From Parachlorella kessleri (lineage: Eukaryota; Chlorophyta; Trebouxiophyceae; Chlorellales; Chlorellaceae): a stretch of 57,080 nucleotides of DNA. The stretch lies in assembly GCA_001598975.1 (NCBI GenBank), contig BBXU01000650.1:1-57080 (forward strand), read 5' to 3'. Every line of letters begins with the position of its first letter. Position 1 is the stretch's first letter. Below the pieces are notes generated by a model that saw only the letters and a list, made by a program, of their open reading frames with translations, was not told the origin of the DNA and ran no database searches. The translations under genes were made by a program, and so were the position numbers. This document shows, one piece after another, positions 24,401 through 34,655 of this stretch.

Positions 24401-27400
24401 TGCCTCTGCCAGCAAGTTGCTTGTGCAGTGGCCGCTGCACACATTTTACCCCAGCCAAGTTTTCCCATGCGTGTGCCGCCACATCCCTAGCTGCCCCCAC
24501 CCACCCTTCTTCTTCTTCTTGCTCTTGCCGCCAGCTGGCGCAGGCTCGACGGCAGCAGCAGCAGCAGCAGGGACAGCGGGCTGAGCAGCAAGCGCCGGCG
24601 CCTTGGGCCCGTCCAACTCAGCTAGCAACGCATCCAGGTCCTCGTCGGCAACTGCTGCCTTGCCCTTGCCCTTCTTCCCCTTCTTGTCCTTCTTGGCTGC
24701 ACAAGCGGGTTAAAGCAAAGGGTGACAAGCTTCCAGTAGTCACTCCAGCAGGGGCAAGAGCTACAGGCAGGCATACATTACACCATACCCGACTGCAGCC
24801 ATGAAGCCGACCCCTTAGCCTGCTGGCTTGGGTATCAGCTTGTGGCCACTTACGAACCCCTACAGCTGCCCGTAGGCTTTCACAGCCCTCACTTACCACC
24901 ACCCATTAGGTAGCACACCACAGGCACATCCCATATTCACCACAGCCATGCTTAGGCGCTCAGCCTGCCTCATAAACTCAACCACACGCCTGGCAACATA
25001 ATTCGCCATCCCCCACACGACCCCAACGACACATCCACGACTCACCCTCCGCAGGCTCGGGCTCAGGGGCAGCAGCAGGGGCAGCAGGCTCTGGCGCCGG
25101 CGCCTTGGGCCCGTCCAGCTCAGCCAGCAGCGCATCCAGGTCCTCGTCAGCAACTGCTGCTTTGCCTTTGCCCTTCTTCCCCTTTTTGCCTTTCTTGTCT
25201 GCAGACAATAACAAACAGCCAACACACCGTTTCTTTTTGTTGTAGTCTGCGCAAGCATGCGCATGTGCGCGCACGGGCACTTGGGTGTGCTTGTGTCTGA
25301 GAGGGGAGGGGGCCTCTTAAGCATGTCTGACAGCAAAAAAGAAACACACAGGCGCTCAATCAGGTCAGTAACCTCCCAGCCTGCCTGCCAAGACTGGCAC
25401 TATGTTTCACATGCTCAAGTATACTGACTAATTCTCCAACGCTTTTCGCTGCTATACACTCCAATGCGATAGGAAAGGACTACACTTCCCTGTCCCAGAG
25501 GCCTGTGCAGCCGGATCAGCGCCGCAAGCAAGCACAGCCACCCACCAGGGTCTGCCCAGCAGTGCTTCGCAAGGTAAGCACACTCATCGTGCCAGCAGGC
25601 CTCACCGTCTGCAGCTTCAGGCGCCGGCGCCTCCTCAGTTTCTCCCGCCAGCAGCGCATCTATGTCCAGGTCAGCAGCAAGTCCCCCTTTCTTCTTGGCC
25701 TTCTTCTTGCCGCCCTTCAGAGCTGCTGCCATGTCCTCGCCTTCTTCGGGGTGATGCTCGCCGTTGGCATCTGAAGTCAAGAGAAGGCGGCAGCTGGACG
25801 CGTTTCAGAGAAGATGCCGCAGTGATAGTCTGCTAGGAGGCGGGCAGGCACCCATGAGTCCATATGCGGCACAACGGACAGCAGCATGTCACAGGACATT
25901 CAACTCCAGCAGCACGACCCCAGTCTTGATCCCCACCAACTGACGACCATGCCAATCGAACAGCGTCAGCTTGCCGCCACCCTACATGACCACCCCGTAC
26001 CACCGCAGTGGCACTGGGTGATCCACGGGGCAACCATGGGCCCCTCCCTGTCTCACCAGGTGCTGCCGCCTCGCCATTGGCCTCGCCGGCCAGCGCTGCA
26101 AACGCGTCGTCAAAGTCTGCCTTCTTCTTTTTCTTCTTCTTGTCTTTTGTAGCAATAGGCTCCTCCTCCTCCTCCTCCTGCTGCTGCTGCTGCTGCTGTT
26201 GATCTGGCTGCTGTGCCTCTGCTGCTGCCGCTTCACCCTCTCCAGCCTCCCCATCAAGCGACAAGGCTGCAAAGGCTGAGGAGGCATCAAAGCCGCCCTT
26301 CTTTTTCTTCTTCTTGTCCCTGGGCTTGGCCGCGGGCCGCTCCTCCTCCTCCTCCTCCTCTGGCTGCTGCTGCTCCGCATCATCCCCTGCTGCGGCCGCC
26401 TCCTCTTCCTCCTCCTCCTCCTCGGCCAGGGCTGCAAAGTTACCGCAGAGGTACAGACAATGTCACATTCCCTGCATTGAGCCTTGCAACCAGCCTCATA
26501 CAGACTTGATGCTATTGTGTGCCAAATACGGCACCTCAAGCACTGCCAGGCACAGCTCCAAGGCGCGCAGCAACCCATTCCCAATGCGCGCATGACCACC
26601 AATGCATGGCGCAAAAACACTTCAGAGTTGAGCAGCCCATTGCCCAAAAGCAGTGTTGTCACAAAATTGTAGACAACAGTGTAACCAGTCACTGGGGTTC
26701 CCTAGCCGCTAACTGCATGGCCTAACAAACAACAAACACGAGTGCCTTCAGGTCATCTAATCCAACACAGAGAATACCAACACAACAATGCCCAAAGCGC
26801 CTTGTGAGTACGCCTCTGGAGCGCAACTCCAAGTGTCTCTGACATGGTACATTCATAGTATTCCCCCTTACGACCAACCAAGCAGCCCAACCTACGGCTC
26901 ACCAGCAAAGAGGGACCCCATATCCTTCTTTCCGCCCTTCTTTTTGCCCTTCTTGTCCTTGGCATGCGCGTGGTGTGACACGACGGCCTCCTCTTCCTCC
27001 TCTATCTCCTCCCCCTCCTCCTCAGCCTCAACTGCAGCAGTCATGTGAACACCGCAAAGATGAGCCCTCGCGCAATGCCTCGCCGCAGAGCTGTGGCACC
27101 GTCTCCACAACAGCCGCGGTGTGCAGCAGGCTACACGGGTACCTGGCCCGACCTCGACCCGCAATTTAAGGCTTGAACATGCCACTGTACCACCTTCGCT
27201 CCTGCCCTTGTCCTGCCTACTCCCAGCCGTGTGCGCCGGTATGATCTCGCAGGGACTTTGTCATGGGTTTCCCTGCTGACATACACTCCACCACGCCCAC
27301 CCTGCCCCATGTTTCCCCTGCTGCAACGCCCACTTGCCTGCCCTCCTGCCCTTCTTCTCCTTCTTCTTGTCCTTCTTCCCAGGCTTGGCAGCAGCACCAT

Positions 27401-29376
27401 ACCTGGCACCCTGCAAACCAATTGAAGGCAACAATTACAATGGGATCCACGTTCCACAACTGGCAAGCCATCCCCGGAGGCGCTTGCTGCTTGCATGCAC
27501 ACATCCTGAGCAGGTGAGTATGGCATGGAGGCAGCTGTGAACTACTGCCATCATCCAGGTTACACTGTCCGCCCAGCGACAGTGTAACTTCCCTGGGCCG
27601 CAGCTGCCAGCCTCTTTCACAAGCTGAAAACCCGCCCACCGTGGGAGGCTTCTGCGGGCATGGCTCCCCAACCTCGGCATCCTCCGGAAGCTCAACCAGC
27701 ACGCCATCAGGCTCTGACACCCAGCCCGCGTCGTGGGCAGAGCACAGCATGCCAAAGCTGTCCACGCCGCGCAGGCTGGCCCGCTCAATCTTGATGCCGC
27801 TGCCCGGGGTTGTGGCGCCCACAGGCTGCAGGACACATGGTACACAGGAGGGGCAGGTTCGCAGACCCTGCCAGCTCATGAACATGTTGCACGTCGCAGT
27901 GCAGCAGGATGACATTGCTGGATGCATGAGGTGGCTGTACTCAACGCCTCAACCCACCTAGCCGAAGCCCTCTAAACGAAGTCTGCCCACTTGCAGTGTT
28001 TGCAAAGCACCAACTATGCCCGATAAAATCGCAACACAGGACTTGTAGCACACTGCATGTCACGTGAACCCTCCTTGCGCTGCAACACCTAGCTCCCCAC
28101 GCCCACCAGCTTGGGCCAACATCAGGGTTCAAAAACACCCAGCCAGAGCCACCCTCCTTTCGCATCCTGCCCAAGCAACTGCCGCCTGCAATGACACTTA
28201 CCGCAAACACAACCTTCATGCCCTCCTCCACATTGGGCGCATTAGTCACCACCTTCACAGGGCTCGACCCGCCCGCGTCCAGCGTGCACACACGCAGCCG
28301 GTCCGCCTTGGGGTGGGGGTCCACACTGAGCACCTCAGCAACCACGAGGCTGGGAGCCTGCATGGACACACGGGTGGTGTTGCTGGTGCACAGCAGGCCA
28401 CTGGGCCTGTCAGTCATGATGCTGACTGCCACAGCGTGGCTGCAAGTGGTGCTCCATCTGAAAAGCCTGGCTCACATGCGAGACTTCAAGCTGCTGCCCA
28501 GCCTCTAAGGAACCAGTGCTCAATGGTGATACGAGAATATGTAGCCTCAGACACAGCAGACGGCCCAGACGCACATGTCCCAAGCCTGTTTGGGTATCAA
28601 GACAACATCCAAGTGCCGTTCCATCCAATCCGCGGCACACATTGCAGACTTGAGTCGCCCGGCCAAGCCGCTTTGGTCCATATCAAATCCATGTCTGCTG
28701 CACCCCCAATCGCTTGGCGCCTTCCTACTCTTTGCTTGACACCTGCATTTCCCATGGCCACAGCTGACTCCCACTTGCCTTGGGTGCTGACTCCTCCTCT
28801 TCATCCTCTTCAGCATCCCCCTCTCCATCTTCTTGCAGCAGAGCAAACAGCGACCCTGAGCCATTCCTGCCCGCACTACCGCCGCCGCCGCCCTTCTTCT
28901 TCCCGCCCTTCTTGGCTGCTACTGCTGCCGGGGGCGGGGCCTCCTCCTCAGCGTCACTGCCGCCGGCAGGTGGTGGGGCCAGCTTAGGCTCGTCATCGTC
29001 AGAGTCCCAGTCGGCCTTGCCCTTCTTGCCACCCTTCTTCTTGTCCTTCTTTTTCTTGCCAGCAGCTGCAGCAAGGCAAGGCAGGGAAAACCCATGTGGA
29101 CCCACAGTTGCTAGCCCTCAAAGCAAGCATATATTCAACCTCGCAGTTCAGGTAGTGAACTGCTGCATGCAGCACATGCAGTGCCGGGAACTGCACTGAC
29201 GCGTCCAACCTGTCCTTGGGTGAACATTGTTCGAAGTGGTAGCTATCATGGAGACGCAACAAACCTGCGGCAGGCGCCTCTACTTGCTCCTTGGGCTGCT
29301 CGTCACCCTCCTCGTCCAACATGAAGTCCTTCTCAAAGTCGTCATCTCCCTTACGCCTAGCGCCCTTCTTCCCCAT
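12403..29376 (-). CDS. EIF5B: Translation initiation factor eIF5B (eukaryotic IF2)
   Basis: eIF5B is the GTPase that joins the 60S to the 48S complex. Thirty-four exons, all in phase, give about 1674 aa: 29265-29376, 28779-29065, 28202-28357, 27640-27825, 27338-27410, 26903-27031, 26057-26431, 25606-25770, 25046-25198, 24505-24696, 24019-24203, 23573-23678, 23171-23340, 22564-22628, 22153-22295, 21669-21838, 20702-20845, 19965-20357, 19551-19623, 19226-19324, 18872-18958, 18398-18563, 17965-18064, 17549-17657, 17119-17201, 16635-16796, 16044-16148, 15602-15695, 14997-15194, 14464-14567, 13854-14018, 13285-13380, 12752-12853, 12403-12480. G motifs are [27 protein letters not shown] and SAVTG (residues about 1088-1280). 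Domains II-IV follow ([23 protein letters not shown]) and the tail is [13 protein letters not shown]. The N-terminus has Lys-rich/acidic repeats and an inserted OB fold (residues about 134-247). Five introns have GC donors. The start [10 protein letters not shown] is eIF5B-like; a later start at 27042 is possible. Confidence 0.93.
17722..17742. repeat. Intronic hairpin, 9-bp perfect GC-rich stem
   Basis: CTGCCGGTG, a TAG loop, then CACCGGCAG. It lies in the eIF5B intron 17658-17964, with CCTC/GAGG in the flanks extending the symmetry. Confidence 0.9.
21067..21534 (+). CDS. Small nested gene inside an eIF5B intron (opposite strand)
   Basis: Two exons, 21067-21326 and 21411-21534, splice in frame over an 84-nt GT-AG intron (AG|GTCAGA ... 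GTTGCAG|G). They give 127 aa, or 118 aa from the second ATG at 21094. The whole gene lies within the eIF5B intron 20846-21668 and is transcribed the other way. The product is highly charged and helical ([33 protein letters not shown]), then has a Trp/Asn patch, then a basic helix ([17 protein letters not shown]) and a short Pro/Gln tail. There is no signal peptide or membrane segment. Codon use is less GC-biased than in its neighbours. No family was recognised. The frame-preserving splice that extends a coding-like sequence is the main support. Confidence 0.6.
24590..25198 (-). repeat. Tandemly duplicated eIF5B exon (Lys-rich/acidic module)
   Basis: The exons at 25046-25198 and 24505-24696 begin with nearly the same roughly 107 bp. 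Both encode [20 protein letters not shown] followed by PKAPA. A third, more diverged module ([15 protein letters not shown]) is in the exon at 24019-24203. Confidence 0.9.
27559..27588. repeat. Intronic hairpin, 11-bp perfect stem
   Basis: GTTACACTGTC and its exact complement GACAGTGTAAC flank an 8-nt loop. The hairpin lies in the eIF5B intron between exons 4 and 5. Confidence 0.9.
27640..28357 (-). other. tRNA-binding OB-fold domain encoded within the eIF5B frame
   Basis: Two exons (28202-28357 and 27640-27825) encode about 114 residues. They resemble the B2 domain of bacterial phenylalanyl-tRNA synthetase beta and YtpR-type tRNA-binding proteins. Landmarks are [58 protein letters not shown] and a closing LPEDAEVG. 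Both exons start and end in phase 0. They splice in frame to the Lys-rich exon upstream (residues ending ESAPK) and to a Lys-rich exon downstream ([15 protein letters not shown]). Such OB folds bind the tRNA elbow or other structured RNA. I infer the assignment from remembered family patterns; no search was run. Standard eIF5B has no such domain. Confidence 0.75.
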
Positions 29377-29706
29377 GACACCCGTTCAGGTGTATTCACC
29401 TTAGTCAACAGAGTACACCTCGCTTGTCCAAACCGACCTTTATCAGGCTCCCGATGGCGCCGGGAGCTTGTGCATGCAACTCTGTTTAACGACTCATCAC
29501 CAAAAGCAGCAGAGAGCGCGCCTGATCGAAGAGACAGACTCCCTTGGGCGCGTGGCGGGGGTCAGGCGAAGCAGGCGCAGCTCCAACAATTTTGGTTGCA
29601 GTAAGGCAGGCCAGGAGACCTCATCAAACGAGTACCAGGAGCTGGCAATGCCGATCACCAAAGCAACGATGAAGCGCTTGCACTCAAACTAAAAGGTATC
29701 CACGCG
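29377..29706. promoter_or_regulatory. Shared divergent promoter region of eIF5B and RMI1
   Basis: Only 330 bp separate the start codons of eIF5B (leftward) and RMI1 (rightward), so both promoters and both 5' UTRs must lie here. No TATA box was seen on either strand. No operator-like repeat was found. Confidence 0.55.
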
Positions 29707-32700
29707 ATGGACCTGGTTGAAGCTGCCCTGCGAGGAGCGGTCCACCCAGCCTGGCTGGCGGGCTGCGAGGCAGCCTTGGCAGACTCGGTGCCCAGCTATA
29801 GCCAAAAGCCTCGCCAGGAGCAGCTCAAGCTGCTGCTGCAGCAATGTCTGCACTGCGACTTTAACCTGTGTGGCAGCGGGGCCCTGCCGCCTGGGGTGCA
29901 GGTGCGGGCGAACCCGTGTTGGTTGCCTAACTTCGCAGTCAGCTGCAGCCGCGCTCGCGTCTGTGGCAGTATGCTGCTTAAAATTGCAGTGTTATCTGTC
30001 TGCTATTGTGGGCCAAGGCCACCCAAATGGTTTTGTTGCAGGAGCTCCGTGGCACGCAGCTTAGGGGGAGGTTTCTCCTGCAGCTGGATGAGGTGATCAA
30101 CATAGCTGCACCGGCCAAACAGCGGTACTCGCAGGCCGGAGGAGCCGGCAGTGCCCGGTGCCTCAAGCTGCTGCTGACAGACGGTGAGGCGAGGGAACGG
30201 TATTGCCTTGCTTTGAGAACAGATGTAACCACTCTGGTCATGCAAGCTGACAGCAAACCCGTTTTCCTGCTGATTTCAACCAGCGCCATCTGTCTCACTT
30301 GTTGAAGGACTTGTGTTTGTAAAACCCAAAATCCCAAGCTGTTGTGTTTTGTTTGCAGGCGTCCAGCAGGTGGCAGGGCTGGAATACCAGTTCATTCCCA
30401 GGCTGGCTCCATTCATGCCAGCTGGCACCAAGGTGCTTGTGTACGAGCCCACCATACGGCGAGGTGTGCTGCTTCTGACACCCGCCAACCTGGTGGTGCT
30501 GGGAGGCCGGGTGGAACGGTTGGAGCAGGCGAGGCAGAAAATGGTGGAGCACTGGAACCAACCAGCAGTAGGGCGGCGAGGCCCACCCGCCCACATAAAG
30601 GAGGCCACCCAGCAAGCCAAGGCAGCTGCCTGGGGCACCGACAGTGCTAACAACCTACCGCTCCAGCAACAGCAGCAGCAAGCCATGGCACAGCAACAGC
30701 AGCAGCAGGTCACAGTACAGCAGCAGCAGCAGCAACAGCAGGAGCAGGTCACATTACAGCAGCAGCAGCATGCTGGAGTGGCAGTAGCATCCCAGCAGCA
30801 ACGGCAGCAGCAGTGGCAGCAACCAGCACCACAGCCAGCATTGGCAGCAGTAAGGCAGCTGTCAATCCAGGCAGCGCAGCCCTCAGGTGGTGGGCAGCGC
30901 CAGCCTCTGTTCCTGCCACCCCCACCGCAACAAGCTGCAGGCCAGCTGCCACAGCAGCTTCTAGCAGGAGCGCTGCCCAAGCAGCTTGTGTCAGCACAGC
31001 AGCAGGCTCTGCCAAGCAGGGATGGCGGCACTGAACCTGTAAGAGGTGGCTCCGTGGCACCTAGGCCACATATGCGAGCCGGTGAGCCAGGGCAAGGTGT
31101 CAGCGCCAGTTTGAGCCCTGTAGCACAAGGCAGCCAAGGCCAGCAGCAGCAAAGTGAGAGCATTAGCTTGCAGCGGGGCATAGCAGGTACAGCACAGCAG
31201 GGGACCGACGCTGGGATGCCCTTGCAGCCCGCCAACCAGATTAGAGCTGGTGCATCAGGGCAAGCCAAGTAAGTGTTGCTTTCGCTATAGTCTATGACTA
31301 AGGCATTGGCCATTCCCTGCGTGCATGTCAATGGTTGTCCCTCACTGCATGTCTGTTGCTTGTTGCGTCATTGTCAACAAACCATTATCAATATCATAAC
31401 CCTCTGCAGGCGAAGTCGGTTACAGCTGCGGCGACCGCCTGACGATGGCGCAGCGGACTTCACCTTCTTCCAGCCGGCTGCTAGCCAGCGAGCGCAGCAG
31501 CCTGTCCAGCCAGTGCATGAGCAGCGGTTGCAAGGGGACGGACAGGCAGCAGCGTCAGCAGCTGCAGCAGCAGGAACACATGATGATCCCATTGTAATAG
31601 ACATGGATGGTGGCACCCATCATGATGCTCCAGCATTGGCAATGGAAGTGGACGTTCCGCCACCACAAGGGCTTGAACAGCAGCAGGGGCAGCAGGAGGG
31701 TGCAGATGATCCTGCTTGGTCAGGTGGGGATTGTCTGTCCTGCTTCGACTGGTGACTTGGATACTATGCTCTTCTCCCTGGACCTTCGCTGTTGGAATCG
31801 GTCCATCATATCCGGACTGCAGCCGATGCTCACACAGGCACCTTCTACCCATTGTGTCATGAAGTCCGCATGGGAACACACGGCAGCCTTTGCCATGCGA
31901 TGGCTGCTTGACTTCGCTGCAGATGACTGGAACGATTGGGACGAGCCAGCACCCGAGGGTCCCAAGCTTGAGCCCTATGAGGTTGGCTTTGATGAGCCGG
32001 AGGGCGATGCCATGGAGCTGGGCCCAGGTGGTGAGGCAGCTGTTGAGACGGAGGAGTGGGAAGGCGGCGAAGCATGGGCCGAGGGTGCAGTAGGGGTTTG
32101 GGATGAAGACACAGATGTGGTTCCACCAGCCAATGGAAGCGTGGCAGATGCTGAGCAGCCAGAAGCGTTGCAAGGAATCACTCCTTGGAAGGAGGAGGCA
32201 CAAGGCACAGAGGCGGGGGAGGCACGATGCACAGCGGCGACCCCTGGGGAGCAGGACCAGAGTGTGAGCATGTCTGACACAATGGACGCTTCAGGCTTGA
32301 AACAGTCCTCTGCAACATGCGAGCCAGCCTTGGGGCGGGCAGCGCAGCAGAACGCAGTTCGCTCTGTGTTTGCTGCAAGCAAGGGCGAGGCTGTCCCACA
32401 GCGCAGTGGACAAGCCAAGCCACGCAGTGCAGGGCGCAAGCGTCAAGTTGTAGAGTCGGAAGATGAGCAGCAGGATAATAGCCCTGCGCAGCAACCGCTG
32501 AAAGCAGCAGCAGCTGCTGCTGCTGTGCCTGAAGCTGCCAGCCTGGTCAGAGCCCCTGCCCCCCTCTGTGCTGCCGCCGGGCTTCAGCCAAAGCTGGAAA
32601 CAGACTTGAACCTGCAACCCCTGGACGATCATCTCTTGAAGCCAGCCCCTTCCCTGGCAGACTTGATGCGGCAGCCTATGTGTTTGCCGGCCATTGCAAA

Positions 32701-34285
32701 GCCTTTCCCTGGACCGCCAACACAGCCAGCCACCATGCCTCCTGCCATGTCAGCCCTAAATGGCGCCCATGGTGCCGCACCCATGAAAGCAGAAACACCT
32801 GCCACAGCTGCAGTAGCGTCTTTGCCGCTCCGCCCTTCAGCTGGCAAGCCCTCAGGCAGCTCTGGCGGCACTTTGCATCGGGTTAGTGGTGGAGTGCGTC
32901 CCCTGCAGCTGCGTGCCAACGTCCGCGTAGGCACGACCACAGTCACAGCGCTTGTGCCGCCAGCACGACCAGCACCTCATACCCTACAGGTCCTAAGGCA
33001 GCCCACAGCCCTGCAAGCGCCGGAGGTGGTGGCTTTGGTTGTCGACAGTGACGATGATGTGCCTGTCTTTGATGGCCTGGTAGAGGAGGAGGGAACTGCC
33101 AAGTTGGGGGTGGGGCTGGGCTGCGGAGGAGGCAGCGAGGAGGAGCCCTTCACCTACCTCTCCCTGCTGGCAGAGCGAGTGGGGGCAGCAGGCAAGTGTG
33201 ATGGAGATGCAACAAAGCTTGCGTAGCCCATGCTGCCTTTCCAAGTTGGGTTGCCTGGTGTGGACGACTGGCCAGCCTGTTCAAGGTCTAGGTGCATATG
33301 GTTTGGGGCCCAAAGTCCATTCCTTCTTGCTTGCATAAGTTTGGGCCTGGCTTAGGTTGGTCTATGATATGACGTACAGGAGTCAGCAGCTTCCCAATCA
33401 CTGCCCGCGTATATGGCCTTGTGAAGACCATGGTGGGCAAGATGAGCTATGAGAACCCCAAGACAGGCGAGCCCGAGGTGAGGTAGCCCATCCCAGTTCC
33501 CTAGTAGCTGGGTTTGTAACCTCGAGATGTGGCATTGAGACTTCTGTGCCGCCACTAGGGCCTCATACTCCTCCTGCCTTACCAGCGGTTGGAACAAAAT
33601 TTCACTGCAGTCCCTTGCCTTTTAGACAGTTGAACTTTATCCATAATCCTGCTGGCCTGCTTAATGCTGCAGTACAATGTGGAGATGCTGGTAGAGGACG
33701 GCTCCATGGTGTGCCGAGCCCGATTGGGCGACCAGTTCCTGCGCGACTTGTTTGGTGGGTGGTACCCCAAGCACTAACCGTCTGCCTCTGCTACTCTGCA
33801 ACCGAAGCGGTCAGTTTGTGGCAGCGGCTTCGCGTACTTCAGCGGCTCCTCCCACGACTATAGTTGTGCAGTTTGTGGACCCTGTTTGCCTGCAGAGAAC
33901 ATGTCAAAGTTCCAATGCCCAGTAAGCAGCGTGCTGGCTTGAATGCTCAGCACTGCGGCTTGAGCAGAAAGCTTGGCCACCCTGAGAGGAGGTAAACTTC
34001 TTTGCCAAACTTTGAGTTATTGCTTTTTTGATGTTCACTGGGCCTACTGCCCTGCCTCCTGGCGCAGACTGTGGCCCAAGGGAGCTCAAGCAGCGGCTGT
34101 CCAACCCTGACACTAAGCAGGAAGCCATGGAACAAGTGAAGGCTCTTCAGCGCCACCTGGCAAACTTCTCAGGGCTCATGCAAGTCCAGCTGGCGGCGCC
34201 TGGGGCCACCCTGGAAGTTCTGGACCTTATAGGGGCCCTGAGCCCCGCCCAGGTAGCAGCACTGCAGGCGCGGTGTATGAGCTAA
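29707..34285 (+). CDS. RMI1: RecQ-mediated genome instability protein 1 (RMI1)
   Basis: RMI1 is the scaffold of the BLM/RecQ-TopoIII-RMI complex that dissolves double Holliday junctions. Eight exons (29707-29901, 30042-30183, 30359-31268, 31410-31723, 31923-33191, 33380-33477, 33673-33754, 34068-34285) give about 1075 aa in frame. The N-terminal helices (residues 1-65) and OB1 are clear: LLQLDEVINIAAPAKQRYS, CLKLLLTDG, GTKVLVYEPTIRRGVLLLTP, LVVLGGRVERL. A long low-complexity middle follows (poly-Gln near residues 215-260, acidic and Pro/Ala-rich stretches). The C-terminal OB2 begins PFTYLSLLAERVG at about residue 930 and includes ITARVYGLVKTMVGKM and VCRARLGDQFLRDLFG. It matches the layout of the human OB2 that binds RMI2. 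The intron 33192-33379 has a GC donor; without splicing it the frame stops at 33226 and OB2 is lost. Confidence 0.88.
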
Positions 34286-34655
34286 CACTAAGCTGACTTC
34301 GCTGTGGCTTCCCCGCGGTCCCTGGGGTCATGGGTGCCAGTGGAAGGTGCCATTGTGATCGTCGGCTAACTGAGAGGCAGGAGCGTGCGAGGCATCGAGA
34401 GAACGTGATAGCTTCAGTGCAGCAAGTTGCAGCTGCGTACTGACTTACAAAAGGAGGAGGCACAGCCACAATGGGATGCAGCTTATTTTGAACATGCCAA
34501 TGACTTGACGTATTGTACCCCGAAATTGCTCATGCATCCATTTGCGGTGACTTGTGTGTGAATGTACTTGTGCGTGCAATATCAGTCAGTGTGTGAGTAT
34601 TGAGCATCAGGAGTGCAAGGCAATGCACCCTATCCACCAAGGTCTATGGTCACAT
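34286..34655. other. Convergent 3' region between RMI1 and RPT1
   Basis: Both 3' UTRs fall here. No coding-like frame was seen. A minus-strand TGTAA signal (TTACA, 34445-34449) belongs with RPT1. No TGTAA follows RMI1 within this interval on the plus strand. Confidence 0.5.
34445..34449 (-). terminator. Putative TGTAA polyadenylation signal of RPT1
   Basis: TGTAA on the minus strand about 205 nt beyond the RPT1 stop. This matches the spacing seen after PGM2 and uL13. Confidence 0.45.

Noticed and set aside
26892..27185. Independent start of eIF5B at the ATG at 27042 (two-gene model)
   Set aside because: Not excluded, but less favoured: exon 5 has a GC donor in the phase needed for exon 6, the N-terminal MGKK...DDDFEKDF looks like an eIF5B start, and the K-rich/acidic modules on both sides of the OB fold resemble each other.
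31607..31922. N-terminal part of the long plus-strand frame 31607-33226 as a separate protein
   Set aside because: The acceptor at 31922 joins the frame in phase to the RMI1 exon ending at 31723; upstream of it the frame is intronic.
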